Below are positions 11,436 to 24,840 of a DNA stretch of 64,000 nucleotides, piece by piece. The notes under the pieces were generated by a model. That model was given only the letters and a program-made list of their open reading frames with translations, was not told the origin of the DNA and ran no database searches. How positions within the stretch are numbered: position 1 is the first letter of the stretch; each line of letters opens with the position of its first letter. The stretch is from Eleginops maclovinus. Its lineage: Eukaryota; Chordata; Actinopteri; Perciformes; Eleginopidae. The translations under genes were made by a program, and so were the position numbers. Where the stretch lies: positions 23,089,018 through 23,153,017 of the forward strand of contig NC_086355.1 of assembly GCF_036324505.1 (NCBI RefSeq). Reading direction: 5' to 3'.

Positions 11436-11450
11436 AACATAATACAAGGG
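11436..11450 (-). repeat. piggyBac right terminal inverted repeat
   Basis: AACATAATACAAGGG, a perfect inverted match to 8706-8720. Confidence 0.97.
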
Positions 11451-11454
11451 TTAA
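11451..11454. repeat. TTAA target-site duplication, right
   Basis: TTAA directly follows the right inverted repeat and pairs with 8702-8705. Confidence 0.95.
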
Positions 11455-12189
11455 GGGGTATAAATATGCATCCCTGAGCATGAATACCATGGAAACACCC
11501 ACACAGCATATAGAGACTCACAGATGTACTGTAACTACAGGTATTGCAATGAGCCATGAGAAAATATATGATCAGACCGCTGCTCCTACAGCGGAATCCA
11601 TTAGTCAAAACTTCTTGGGAAATGTTACAACCAAACCCACACACACACACACTCAATGTTCTCTCTACAGCCTTTGTCTCTCATACCGAGTCGAGTGCCA
11701 GATGGGGTAAGGATGAGGTGAAACACATTTCCCTAATTTACATTCCAGTCACATGGCTGAAGTCTACAGTTGGCATTCCCCCCCCACGTCTTCGCTGAAA
11801 GGCACCCCAGCATCGTGACTTCAAAATGCTGAATAATGACAGTGAGGATCAGCCACCTCTTAGCCTGTAAAACTCTGTTTCCGTTTCTGGGTTTCTTTCA
11901 TTTCTCCATGCATAACTTAGTATGACTTTTATATTTCACTTTTTCTTTCTCTGCAAATTTCTCTTATTAGTTTAGTTGGATTTAAATAATTTCTCACCCG
12001 ACTGAATGAATCCCGGGTTCACAGAAACTCAAGCATAAAAAAGCTGGAGAAACTCTTGACGCCTGCCAAAACAAACATTTTAAAGTATGAAAAAATACTG
12101 CTTTCAAAAGGTTTTTCTACTTAAAAAGTTAAAGAGGACATGTTATGCTCTTTTTGTGTCTGCACACAGGTTATTATTATTGTTACTAA
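11455..12189. other. unassigned non-coding DNA
   Basis: Contains a short (CA)n run near 11638-11653 and a C run near 11779-11786. No gene is recognised. Confidence 0.4.
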
Positions 12190-12197
12190 TAAAATGT

Positions 12198-12667
12198 CAG
12201 AGGTAGAAAAAGTACTCTTGTTCTTGAGTAAAAATAGAAGTACCAGAGTGTAGGAATACTCTGTCATAGTAAAAGTATTCAAAATGTCAAAAAATTATTC
12301 ATTGTTTGATTGGTCCATTTCAGAATAATATCTCTGATATGTTTTATAATTATTGATCATTAAAGTGTTCTCAGAGCTGGTAAAGGTGCAGCTGGTTTGA
12401 ATGGCTTTGTATACTGCAGGGTAGCTGCTGGATTTACTGCAGGTGAACTAAAGTCTGAGTTAAGGGCTGATTATATTTACCATCATTCATCCAGATCTGT
12501 AAAGTAAATAAAGGGATTAAATACATGTAGTTGAGTAAAAGTACACCATTTACCTCTGAATTGTAGTGGAGTAGAAGTACAAAGTAGCATACCATTAAAA
12601 TACTGAAGTAAAGTACACATCTCAAAATTGTACTTGAGTAAATTCACTTAGTTACGTTACACCACGG
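12198..12667 (+). mobile_element. non-autonomous hAT-like element, family C (copy 3)
   Basis: A 470-bp element beginning CAGAGGTAG and ending ACACCACGG. It is flanked by TAAAATGT (12190-12197) and TAAAATGC (12668-12675), an 8-bp duplication with one mismatch, as expected for hAT. The interior resembles copies at 3819 and 4960. No coding capacity. Confidence 0.85.
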
Positions 12668-12675
12668 TAAAATGC

Positions 12676-13864
12676 ATGGACTTATCAACCAAAATCATTT
12701 TACATATTTACTTTAGTTTACCTTAGCAACCCAAAGACGAAAATGACAATAAATAAAGAAATGTACGTTAAAGTGTCTTGCATAGACTGTATGGTTTCTT
12801 GCTGAAGTGGTGTGTCAGTTTTGTTCGGATGTAGCATGGTAAATACATTTAAAAAAGCAACACACAAAACTATACATTTTAAAGTTTCATCCCTTTGTTT
12901 CATCACACTGATAATAAAAAGCTGAGCATTTCACTGAAGCATAGTCTTGCAGGTTCCTGGACATCACTCCTCAGATATGAAGTTTGCTAAACATAGTTAC
13001 AGATTTTTACACAGATCTTTTTGTAGATAGTGGAGGAATGCTCTAGGGTTGGGTTTGCATTCAGAATATGCAGGCCATGTTGGCTGTCAAAACGTTCTGA
13101 CGGTAATACAAACTCTCGCTCTCTGTGCTGACAAGTCTATCAAATACAAAGGTTGTGTTGCACACTGTTTCTATGACAATATGTGTTGGCTTTGGCGTGT
13201 CAGAGAGCAATTAGCTGTGTTGAATTTGTCACATACCAAATCTAGTTTGCAGAGGGATATTTTAATATTTCATGGAAGCATCTCCCACTTCAACAGAGGA
13301 ATGTGAAAGCAACTCTAGAGACAAACTTTGCAGAGATACAAGTCAGTATAGTCATCGTCAGACATTTGCTGGGACATAATATAACAAAAAGTACATTTTT
13401 GAGAAAAGGGAATCCTTAAACATTTCAATTGTTTGTTCTCTGTCTCTATTTTTTCATTTCTTTGGTTAGCCATGTCTTCTGGGTCTGATTAGTTGTCTGT
13501 TGCAAGCAGTATTTTCAACAAGAGATTTTTTGAAAAGTTACCATTGAAATAGTTAGGTTTGGAAAATAGATATTATAGGAAACACTAAAACGTGGTTTGG
13601 ATTTCAGCTGATTGGTCACTCCGGTCCAAGTGATGGAACCTCTATGGTCCAGAGTGAAGTCTCTCAACAAACCCCTTCCCTACATCTTGATTTAGCCACT
13701 CCAGCAAGTCATATTTAGACTCATACAGCAAACATGCTTATATCTTAATATTTACATGAATTAAAATTTGTCTAATGGGCTTTAGTGTCATTTCTGACTT
13801 TTCATATAGTGCCAGAGATAGACTTAGTTCATAGCATATTGCTGTGCTTGAGTAAACATTATTC
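12676..13864. other. unassigned non-coding DNA
   Basis: AT-rich sequence without a recognised repeat or a frame showing a known domain. Confidence 0.4.
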
Positions 13865-14385
13865 AACAGGACATACTCTGGTCATGTTCAGGTTCATATT
13901 AGTATTTACTGTCTCTCCTGGGACATGTCCTCATGCTTTAATGTTCAAAAAGCTCTTTATTTTTCTCATACTGCCTGTGGTACTTTACCCTCTGTCTGAA
14001 ATCAGAGCCCAGTCTGCTCTGATTGGTTAGCTGGTCGACTCTGTTGTGATTGGTCTACTGCTTAGAGATGTTTAAAAAATGTCCCACACCTTAGCCTGCA
14101 CTGAAAAAACTGAAACGTTGACTTTAATTAAATGTATTATGTCAACAGATTTCACATTACTATATTAGGTTAGTGCAAAGCAATACTATTACATTTAAAT
14201 ATAAATGATTGGGTTCAACTTAATGAGGGTACATGAGTAAACAAAGGAGTCCAATAGAGGTGTTTCAGGCAGACAGGGGGAGACAGGAACTCGTGGATTT
14301 TAGCCTTTGCCAATTACATGCACAAAAACCTGTATAACACACTACAGGAAATGGAAAAACCATACAAAAAGTAAAGGGTTTCATT
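13865..14385 (-). mobile_element. MITE family A carrying a family B insertion
   Basis: It is read on the minus strand and matches the full A copy at 51912-52379 at both ends. The CAGAGCCCAGTCTGCTCTGA block and the CTTTGCC...TACATGCACAAAAACCT block are both present. A family B segment interrupts it at 14099-14226, next to the GGCTAAGG word (minus strand) of family A. Confidence 0.75.
14099..14226 (+). mobile_element. MITE family B, truncated copy nested in family A
   Basis: It starts CACTGAAAAAACTGAAAC and continues TTGACTTTAATTAAAT, identical in layout to the left ends of the B copies at 30883 and 60827. The opposite terminus is missing or rearranged. Confidence 0.7.
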
Positions 14386-14720
14386 AAGTCAAGTGTGTTC
14401 ACTTGTCAACATACTACCAAAAACTTACCTATCAATAATACGCGGTAACAATGTAATACAAGCCATGATGAAAAATAAGATATTAGGCATTTGGAGAATC
14501 TTTGGAGTTTGTGAAGTTTAATTTTCTGCATTTTCATAATGAATGCAAGACACAGTGGTTTGTCTTTTTCTGCATGTGTTCAGTGAGTCCTTTCATCAGC
14601 ATTGCCACACCCAGGGTGATGAAAGCACATGATGCGTGGGCAGACTGTTCACACACCGCAATCTTACAGCTCCTGCAAAACACCCCCCTCTGCACTCCCA
14701 CACAGAGCATAGAGAGGTCA

Positions 14721-14831
<111 letters not shown>

Positions 14832-15031
14832 AAATACTGCTTTGGACAAAGAGGTCACGGCCATTCTCAGGTTCTCCATTCACTCATATTTGGCCTACAC
14901 ACAAACACAGTTGCACACTCTTAGGCATCTTCACACACTGCAGCAGTCTCTTAGGTCACTGCAATTCATGCCCGCATCTTTCCCGGGTCAGGGTTACACA
15001 CACACAAACACACACACACACACACATATAT

Positions 15032-16004
15032 AGGGACAAACGCACACACAAAGAGCTTCCCGAGTGAGACTGCGGCTCTACCAATAAGGCCTCAGGTCTG
15101 CAGCAACAGCAAACTCCTCCATAGAGACCAAAGCCAATTTATTTCAGTCAGGCGGCTGGTGACAGAAACGCAAGCTTTAACAGAGGTCAAGCTGACCAAC
15201 CTGCCCGCTGGGAAATACCAGCCAGCCCATATACTGCATTCATATACTGGAGAACTCAGGCGTTTACTCTCTTTTACCACAGCGCAGGTAGTTTTACAGT
15301 GCGTCGTAATGGAGGGAATCAGGCCAGTGTGGAGAAACTCGCCCACACAGCTTCTTAAATAGTCACTTCCTTTTAAAAGCTTAATAAAAGGCAAGCAGCA
15401 TTTGATGAGGCATTATAGCTGCATTCCAAGGCATCACATGTATTGTTGACCATAGAAAATATATTTAATGGATGATAAGCTCACGATTTCAAAGAGAATC
15501 TTGGTTTGAAACAAAAAACAAATTATCTGGAATGTAGTCGGAATGGATAAAATACATTTCAGTATTCATTTGAAGTATAATTCGGCAGAACTCTTTGTGG
15601 TAAATTGGTTGTTTTTACTTTGAACATGAACGTGAGCTTTGAACATTAGTATAATTATTATCCTCATCCTTTTATCTGCTAAGTTTGATTCACCAGGGAG
15701 TGAAAAAAAAAAAAAACGTTTATCCTGCTGTTGGAAAACAGCAAAATAAAAACATTAGATAATGAGCAGTAGGCTATTCAATAACTTAAAATAGTCTTAA
15801 TAATTTAAAGCATCAGTGTCACTGGAGAGATGTTCCATAATAAAGTGAGGATTGAATTAAATATAAATAAGGTTTATGTGTCACTTTCAAAATTATTACA
15901 TAAAAGCCGAAATGCGTTTTTAAATCACATTTAGTCACAGTCTGCATATCTGGTACATGTGTTAACAACTAACTAAAGAAACCAGTAAAGATCATCATGT
16001 CGAA
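15032..16004. other. unassigned non-coding DNA
   Basis: A poly-A run lies near 15702-15715. Nothing else is recognised. Confidence 0.4.
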
Positions 16005-16258
16005 CATTAGCTTCCAATAGTCTTTAGCGGTGGTGACGGGCAGCCATGCTATCGTGATGTAGTTTGTTTAAAGGATAACGTTAGCTCTATACTTTGGGCG
16101 ATTGCTTTTATGCTTTAGAAAATCAGAAAGTGTTGTAAATATGTGGAGATTGTGTTTGCCACACGCTTATTTTCCGTGATGTACTAAAATCCAATAATAC
16201 AATCCCATTGCTTTTTATTAAAGCCCTTGTAATGCTAAATACGGCTAACAAAAATACA
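16005..16258 (+). repeat. dispersed repeat family E (copy 1)
   Basis: About 230 bp aligns in the same orientation with 42625-42890. Shared landmarks are TTAGCGGTGGTGACG, TGATGTAGTTTGTTTA, an ATATGTGGAGA-like word, a CTTATTTTC-CGATGTA-like stretch and CAATCCCATTGCTTT. No coding capacity or clear termini are seen, so the element class is unknown. Confidence 0.75.
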
Positions 16259-16770
16259 TCATCAATGGAGCACTCAACACTTACTTTCATTTTTAGTTTT
16301 GGGGTTTATCATTGGATGTGTTATTTGACAATAACAAACACAAAGCATTTTGCAACTCAATGGCCTAATCTGAGATGGACAACATCCTCGTACTGTGTGA
16401 AGTTCACTGACATCATCTTCTGTGAATTAAACCGTCCTTGCTTCCAAAAAAGCAGTAAAGTTGCCCTTCAAAAATTAGCCAGTTTAATCTCGTCCAATCA
16501 ATCATTTTAATGTTTCCCACAGCAGCGTCAGACATGGTGTGTTGGAACAGATGCTGCTCGCTCTGTGCATACACATAAACAGTCTGCTGTAGCCGAGTCC
16601 AGCTTAACAGCCCCATATAATTTTGTGAGGGGACATGGCAACACAAGGTTTCCCTGAGTTATTGTTGGGGAAATACACTTGAAGAATGCACATAAATTAC
16701 AAAGTCCTTTACCTCATAAGAAAACTGCACGTAGAAACATGAACTCGGATATCCACACTGCATGCTGGTG
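16259..16770. other. unassigned non-coding DNA
   Basis: No recognised gene or repeat; only short chance frames. Confidence 0.4.
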
Positions 16771-16815
16771 AGGAGGAGGAGGAGGAGGAGGAGGAGGAGG
16801 AGGAGGAGGAGGAGG
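16771..16815. repeat. (GGA)n trinucleotide repeat
   Basis: About 15 AGG/GGA units, followed by an imperfect GGTGGAGGAGG extension. Confidence 0.97.
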
Positions 16816-19583
16816 TGGAGGAGGTTTCATAGGGAAAGCTATATGCAGTTGTTTACCATGGAAACAATATGAACAGCACACACACACAGAAGCTCAGATG
16901 ACATTAAAGTCAAACTATAAAGGCGTGCACACAGACATTTATGAATGAATATGATGGTTATGTTCTGTCCTAAGGGGTCCTCAGGGAGAGCCTTCACAGC
17001 AGCGGAGAAGAGAGACAGTAAGAGCCAGTGCGAGAGACTGAGCCGTAGCTAATGTTCGTTAGCTACTGGAGCTCAGTGAGGCAGAGGGGTAAACCGTCCG
17101 GCCTGGCAGGACTCATTGGGATGATGAATCAAATCAAACGTCACTGTTTGTTTACCAACACCCCTCCGCCGCCGCCGCCACAACTGGAGGAAAATGTGGG
17201 GATGATTTCCATCCCCACGAAAAAATAGTTTATTACCTTTCTTACACTAGCTAGCTGCTTGGTGAACAGTAAATTAATCAAATTGTTTGCTGAATATCAT
17301 TATATTCCTAGCTACACAGGAGCCAATATAAAGACCTCACTAGAGTTCTGCTTTCTCTTTTAAACCTTCCATTATTTGTCATTTCCCTTCAATATTTCCC
17401 ATCCATCCACTCACACTGCAGTCACAGGCTTGATGTTGACTCCTCCAGATCAGGATCCAGTCCATTCCCACAATGTGCTACATGCCTTGGATTGTGCTGT
17501 TTTTGTATTTAAAAAAAAAAGACATCCGGATATAGATCACATGTTAATCCCTCAGGTAAATGGGTCCTTGAGTAGCTGTCCTTCACAATCAACACTGTCA
17601 ACAACATTGTACTGTCTCTTTAAAAGATTGCAGGGCCACATGGAATGTAGATTTTCCCTCGTAAAGTAATTCCTTTGCGAAGTAAAAGGAGGAAGTATTA
17701 GTGTTCGCAATACATGTATTTACATTTGAATTGTATACATATCTCTGTGTGCATATATGCCCATTGGAAGGAAATAAATACAATTCAATCAATTGAATCA
17801 TACAATAACATGATTTACAGGAGAACATATCATTCAGGTCAAGCAAATATTCAGATCCTTAACTCAAATACAAAAAGACATACAATAATCCAAACATAAT
17901 TCATTCAAAGTAAAAGTTTTGAATGACATTTTCTGTATTTAAACTGTATCATTATTATCTGCCCTCTATGGCATACTGTTGCCCTCAAGCAACAAACCAC
18001 CTTTTTGGACGTCACACCACCCCATTCATTATTAAATAATAAATTAAAGTATATTATTTCATCAGACATGTCAGTGTTTGATGAAAAGAGCTGTAAGAAG
18101 AGAAGAGGGTGGTGGAGAAGTAATTTAGGAAGCAACGCTGCAGGAGACACGAACACTGTCTCAACAAATCTCACGTGTGCTATGTTGATACAAAATGATA
18201 TTAAAATATATGCATGTGAATGGATGTATAAAAGAGTATGTTTGATTAAATAAATACCTAACTTAGTTTGTAGTGGTATTCTTAAACTGTTTTTTTCTAA
18301 GACTGCTTTTTTAAGGCAATACATGCTTGAGTGTGGACATGTGCTGGGATTCCTGATACTTTCAGGAAGTAGACACTAGAACATTTTATGGACAGAAGGA
18401 ACATTGGTCACCACCTTTAAACGGGCTTGTGCTCCCAAAAAGTTTTTCTGTTGGAACAGGAAGTCGGTAGGCGTTTCTTTATCCTCTTCATTCTTCAGGA
18501 AGGATAATTAATCATATTTATAATCCCTTTAGAAGAGCCCCCATAAACACTTTCTGCCGTATCCACACCAAGCAAATCAAACATCTCTCATCACTTTTTA
18601 AGTCACTGCTGTCAGTTTTTTTCTCCTCCTCGTTGAGCCGCTCCCTACATGGATTACTACTCGTTGACAGTGCAGAACCAGAGGTCGGGGGGTAGAACAC
18701 ACAGTTGTTCCACTCACCTCTCCTCCCTTCTTCTTCAATCCCTTTCTCGCTAATCCTCCTCCATTCAGCTGTTGTGGTGTGTTCATGACCATCGCTTGGG
18801 TAACCTTGGACTCCATGGTCTTTATTGCCATGATTTGTGAAACCTCACTCCCTTTCTCTCCCTTTGCCTCAACACTACCCTTAGCCTTGGAAAAAATTAA
18901 ATAAAAATCATACACAACTCCTGAAACATTTTGTCTTCCAGGAGAATACCTTTTGTTGTGGGAATTCCCCAATTAATCACATTCTGTTAAGAAATGAACA
19001 CAATATATAAGTTTAAAACAAAGTTGTGTTATCTAAAGGTCATCTCTTGTACAAAATCCACTTCACGTCTTTTATCAATAAATATGTGTCCCCTCTGTGT
19101 TAGGAGATTTCGGAAAGTTTCAGGAACAAAGACCCCCTCTTTTTTTGTCGTGATCCATTTATATAAAAACATACCTATAAATAATAAAACAAGAGAAATG
19201 GTAATGCTGAACTGGTCTCTTAATTTAAAAAAATAATCCGCAGCTGTATCTGAGACCTTCAATATATTGATGAAAATAGTATAATAAGGAACCTTTAATG
19301 AAGAGTAAAAGCATTCAACCAAATCTATTCCAGCTGGGTTAGGGTTACAGGCTCTGACCAAGATTTCACAGAACAAGTCCTTTATCCAGAGAAACTGGAA
19401 ACAAAGGGGGACAGGCTACTAAGTCATTTATATTACAGTCTACCAAATGGGAAACAAAGGGACATGTGACGTGATAATTATAACAGGTATCATCTGTATG
19501 ATAATTTGCCTGACAACGGTCACAGTGGCACCCGTCTGTCTGTCAAATGCTACACAACAGAATGAAGCCAGACATGTGTAATA
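16816..19583. other. unassigned non-coding DNA with three unconvincing minus-strand frames
   Basis: Open frames of 139 aa (17905-18324), 124 aa (18598-18972) and 115 aa (19029-19376) lie on the minus strand. The last has one hydrophobic segment (FSITISLVLLFIGMFLY). I recognise none of them. Composition is AT-rich, there is no splice or initiation context to favour them, and frames of this length are expected by chance in 64 kb. Confidence 0.35.
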
Positions 19584-20214
19584 ATAGTCTATTTGCCAGC
19601 TTAGTGAACCTGAACATTTTGAGTACTCCAAATTTGTATGCAATTTGCACAATTAGTGTAAGTTGCATTAATCAGAATTAATGGCATTAAACCCTATCTG
19701 GGCAATATTAAAAAGATCTGGATGCCATTTGAGTGTTATGAGGGCTATTGAGGATTCTGAATTAATTTCTGACATTTTCAGGATTTAAAACTGCAGTTTT
19801 AACTAGAAAGTGGCCATATATATAGTCTTGTCGGGCTAATTTTAACTACCATGAGTAGTCTTGCAACCATTGGATATAGCGAGCACAAGATGAAGATGAT
19901 TGCCTCTACTGTGGATAATTTGTTTTCAAATAAATAAGCAATCTGTGCAATCCAAATGGTCCGGATTCCACTAAATCTTCAAAATTGACCAACATTTATC
20001 AAAATCAACCAACAGAGAGTACAAATATGGACATTCTCTAGAAATGTTTGATTCAGAAATGTCAGAAATGGATTCAGCTTCATCAATTACCAAACATCAT
20101 CCAAATCTGTGCTAATTAACACAACTTTTGCTAATTGTGCAAATTGAATTAAACTTTGGGGTACTCAGCATTTCTGGGATCACAACAGGACCCTATGAGC
20201 TGGCAACTAGACTA
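19584..20214. mobile_element. ~630-bp MITE with long imperfect terminal inverted repeats
   Basis: The left end ATAGTCTATTTGCCAGCTT (from 19584) matches the inverted right end ATAGTCTAGTTGCCAGCTC. Further in, GCAATTTGCACAATTAG (about 19637-19660) is inverted as CTAATTGTGCAAATTG (about 20130-20150). With a small gap the arms extend about 100 bp each. No target duplication was identified and no protein is encoded. Confidence 0.65.
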
Positions 20215-22970
20215 TAAAGGTGTGAAGAAGCTTTTGAGTCATAGTCATAGTGAGCCAAGGCAAAAACAAGTGTACAAAGACAAAATATAACTGACTGAAA
20301 CTTCTATGATACATTTCCACGATACCTTGTGTTTGATAAAGCACTCTCTAAACTTTCAGAAAAAATCTTCGATATTCAAATCAAATCTTATTGTGGAGTG
20401 ACCCTGCTGTGTCTTTTTTCTTATTCCCCACCTGTGGCAGGTCACTGAGAGCTCTTGCTTTCTCTGAGACTAAAAGCTCTCAGCGGGCCGCACTTTCTCA
20501 AGCTGCAGCCTGTGAAGTGATCAAAAGCACAGTGGGTTGTAAACTCCACTCCCCGATGCACTCACAGATACGGAAGCATACATACCCCAGCTCACCGACA
20601 GACACATCCAACGGTAGATGCTCTAGGCATCCCATCATCACACCTGGTGTGTAGCCCGGCCGCATGCATCAAAGTATGACCTTTGACCCCCTCTTGGCTG
20701 TCAATCTCCTCTCCCTGACCCCAGAGCTGAACCTTGAACTTTTTTCTTTGTCATGATCTGTCTATGTATTTTCAGTTTTATTTAGAAATGTCACAATCTG
20801 TCTGTGTTGCACAGTTTTATTTTGAAAGTGTTCACCCCCTGACCAGCCATGTCTTGTCCTTGTCATTAGTTACGCATGTATTTAAGTTTAGTTTGTTTGT
20901 TGGTTCCTTGATTTTACATATGGGAGAGTTCTGGCTGTATATGTGTTAAACCTGAATAACCATATGTTTCTGTTAAAACCGTTGTCCCTGCTGCACTTGA
21001 GTCCAATCTGCTTTGCCTGAACATGATTATTTTTTGGGGGGGATTTTTTTATTCAAGAACATAAACCTGAGTTGTTTGTTACAGGACTGTTGTTTCTGTC
21101 TGCTAATTCAAATGCCAGTTCACAGCATTTCTTTGGAGTAAGGCCATAGAACTGTTCAGCCAGTGTTCTCTCCGCTATGTGAGAACACTCTTGTTCTCTG
21201 CTGTTCCAATGTTTCTACTGTTTTCACTTCCTTTCCTCCTTCCTTTTTATGTATCTACGCAGGGTTGACCTGTCAGTATTTCTCTCTTTGCCACTGCTCT
21301 GATAGATGTTCCTGCCTTGCCAGCAGTGGCTACTCTCTCCATCTACTCAGTCTTTCTCTTGGACTTTCTTGGCATGATGACTTTTCTACAATGTTTAAAC
21401 ATTTAAAAAAACATTTTATACTAGAGATCTAACTTAACCACTGGCTCAGTTTACCCCCCAGCATTTGGCTCACTTTGCCACACAGCCACTTTTTGGTAAA
21501 ACACTGTCTAGCTTAAGGTTATGCTAATCTTTAGCTAAATGATTCACATGGTTTTACACCTTGCTAAATAGACAACATGTATGATACATATTTTCAGACC
21601 TGGATACTTTTGCTTTGACATAAGAGTAATTATCCCTGACATGTTGAAACTGTACTTTGACAAGCAAAGCATGGTTTATTGTAAAATACATTATCTTGTG
21701 CTTCTCTCCATCACTGCCACATAGCAATGATGGGTGCTTCCTGTATGAATGGTCTCAACACAACAAATGTGCACAGTTACCTAGATAAAGAGGGTGGCTC
21801 ATCTTACCCCACTCTCACCTATTGATACCTTTATTCAAGTACAGGATCTACATACTTCTTCCATGGCTGCACATAGTGTGTAACATTTTAAAAGAAACCT
21901 CTTTAACTTTATTTTGAGCAAACATGTGTACCTTGAACTGATTTCACCAGTGCTGTAAAGGAGCGGCTCTGAGGAGACTCCTCGGGAGGCTAAGTGCTTT
22001 CCTGTCCTCTGAATACAGCCAGCCATCACTGTCAACCCCTCGGTGACTGTTCCACAGAAAACTCTCCCACAGGAGGCATGTCCTGCAGGGCTTTAAGTGC
22101 TGTGACTCACATAAGACTTTTAGGGCAACTGTGTGCGGGGTGATTCATTTGAGAGACATTCGCTGATTATGATGGATTAGAAGTATCCTGCTAAAAAAAA
22201 TACCAGAAAGACTGGGCAACTTCTGGAAAATATTTCCCATGTTTAATTGCTTGTGCATTTAATATCTTGGTGAATATTTAGATAATAGAAAAAAGGTTTG
22301 TTTATGTTGTAATAGGATGTACATTAATTGCAGATGAATGCAACTATTGAAACTGTCTTTTTCATATGCCCCCATTACTCAGGTACCTGTATATTATATT
22401 TATTTCATTGTGTGAGCTGGGGATAAGGGAAAATGTGTAGCTGCGGAGACTCATGGTGTAATACAAATGAACGTTTTTGCAATTACCTGTGGATATACTC
22501 TAAAAATAAATATTAAATAATCCATTAAGGAGTGTTCATTTTCAGGTTCAGACTTGTTTTTTTAGGTTTCTGCTGGAACAGATATTTCTCCTACTGTCTG
22601 AATTCACCTGTTCTCTTTCTTGAATGCAATGCTTTTAGCAGTGATGTCAGGTCTTTAGTTCCTCTTGAGGTCTTGGCAACACTCTGGCACTGAAGCAGAC
22701 CTTTCTATCTATATTTTTATAAACATTTGATATACTGTATAAGGTGACATCACTACCATGAGGAGGTTCAAACGGCTTGTTTTAGGGTACAACTTCTGAA
22801 TAATTTAGCATTTCTCCATGGACATTGTTGTACCTTTAACAGTGTGCACCTAACCCTGCTGGAAAATGGAAATATACATTTTAAATATGGGACATTTCAA
22901 ATGAGACGCAAGGCTATAGCCTGCCTCTTTTGATTGCTGTATGTGGGTCGATGTTACATCCCCAATAAGG
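20215..22970. other. unassigned non-coding DNA
   Basis: Contains T-rich stretches and short chance frames. No domain, RNA gene or transposon end is recognised. Confidence 0.4.
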
Positions 22971-23620
22971 TCTAGGGGAAATGGGGACCATAACATACAG
23001 CACCCAATAAAATGAGGGAGTCAGATTGAAAGTTAACACATGAATGTATTCTTTTAACAAAAATAATGCCTACAAATATTCTGTAAAGTGAGGGAGGAGG
23101 AGAAAAGGAGATTGTCCCAAACAAAATAAGTAAACATAACAAAACAAGGCCCATCTTTAAGTCTATTCTTTCAAACCAAAATTCAAACAAAAACCCTCAT
23201 TATCTGAACTACTACGAATGGAAACAAATCAAAACACATGGGTGGCAACAATCTACTAACCTAGTGTCTAACATATGTTACCTACGCGATGAGAGGGTTC
23301 CCTGAACTTAACTAACTCCTCCACCACACACACACACTTAACAATACTCAGAAAACAAGATCCACAGTAGAATCAGAAACAAACAAACAATCAGACAGCA
23401 GCTCTGTATTCAGCAGCAGGTCTGAGAGGAAGAAGGCTTCCTGGGTGCATCCTTTATGATTGGCCCTGGCTGCTAATAGGCCAGCTGAGGTTGAGGGGAT
23501 CCAATCAGCCGACAGTCTTAGGTGCCCAGGCAGGTAGTGATCAGCTGCAGTTTAAAAAACAAAGAGGACAAGAGAAAAGAGCAGGACACAAAAAGTACAG
23601 CATGCCTAGCACGTAACAGC
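22971..23620. other. possible dispersed repeat, unresolved
   Basis: The A-rich, AACAAAA-rich composition, an abrupt start near 22973 and a GC-richer stretch at 23430-23530 look like a mobile-element end. No second copy in the window and no terminal repeat were found. Confidence 0.25.
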
Positions 23621-24840
23621 GGAGACAAGGATGCATCAGGCAGATAAATAAGAGGTTACTGTGCCATCCTGAGGGTATGACCAGGAGATGATGATCTGAA
23701 AAACGAAAAGCCAAATGGATGTATATCTAAAGCGCCTTCAATTACACTGGCCTGTCTGTGTTTGCATTTCCTAGCAGCAGTGGCTTGTTTTACATTGTAG
23801 CAGTATGGTAATGCTTCCTCTCACAATACCTGATGCCAGATTACTGTTTGCTTAGCTAGTATGCAAATGGTTGCACATGTAGAGGGCAAATGTGTTGACA
23901 ATTAGAACTGTACACAGAGCATCAGCCCTGGGAAAAACTGTACAACAGTATAAGGAATTCAAAGCGTTCAAATTGTTAATATCATTTGAATTCCATTTGG
24001 AAGTTGGTTTTCCTTCATAACATATTACTGTATATCCACATCAGTTATTATTTCCTCCGTTTTTAAGAATGCACTAGAGCTACCCTTAGTTAAGGAAACT
24101 AAACCTGTTCTATGTTTCACCTGTAGGCAGTCGGAACGAGAGTTATGTAATGTTTATCCGCATATTCCTTCATTGTTGAATTACCACAAAGAAGGCATCA
24201 GGGGCTTATAATATTGTATTAAACACATAAATTAATAACACTTTGCAGCCATACTGCCTCCTAGAACTTCTATCCTGAAATAGCAGAGTAGTATTTTTGT
24301 CTGTTGATTTGCTCATATCAGTGCCAAAAGGCAGCAGCAGATGGAAGATATTGTTTTTTGATGCTAACGGCTGGGCACACAAATATGATGTTTATTGGAC
24401 TTGGCAGAAACAATTAGAACTGCCAATATGTTGATGGACATCATTCCTCTTGCAATCAGCCATATATTAATGCCAATCAGTAAAATAAAAAACTAGATGA
24501 TTGAAAATATGGAGAAAAGTTTCAAGCATGACTAAATTAACAAAAAGAACGTTGTATAGGCCTGGAGTGACAACAGAGACTTTGTAATAGTCGTCCACAG
24601 CTCTCCATAGGGTTTCATTTATTTTGTTGGAGCCTCCGATTTCTTATAATAAGGCGAAATGTGAAGGGTTTATTTCAGGCTTGTTGTGCAAATGGTATTT
24701 TTTTTTTTTTTACTTATAGTTTTTAGAACATGTTTTTAACTTGAATTGACTGAATTTATTTGAAAAGTGGGTTTATTAACAGATGAATAATAATAGTGTA
24801 ATAATAGAATATAAGAAAAAGCACAACATGTAGGCCATAT
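23621..24840. other. unassigned non-coding DNA
   Basis: AT-rich sequence with nothing recognised. Confidence 0.4.

Larger units (their letters stand above)
8706..11450 (-). mobile_element. complete piggyBac-superfamily DNA transposon (2,745 bp)
   Basis: Both ends are intact. CCCTTGTATTATGTT (8706-8720) is matched perfectly by its reverse complement at 11436-11450. TTAA lies immediately outside at 8702-8705 and 11451-11454, the exact target duplication of piggyBac. A 23-bp subterminal inverted repeat (8741-8763 versus 11240-11262) is also perfect. The element carries one gene on the minus strand, encoding an uninterrupted transposase. Identical TIRs, an intact target site and an open transposase suggest a young copy that may still be mobile. 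The superfamily call is secure; the named family was not determined. Confidence 0.97.

Noticed and set aside
17905..18324. 139-aa minus-strand ORF
   Set aside because: No domain, AT-rich composition, His/Leu/Ile content expected from the base composition, and no supporting context.
18598..19376. Two adjacent minus-strand ORFs (124 and 115 aa), one with a hydrophobic segment
   Set aside because: I considered a small membrane-protein gene, but I recognise no family, the frames differ and no splice sites link them convincingly.
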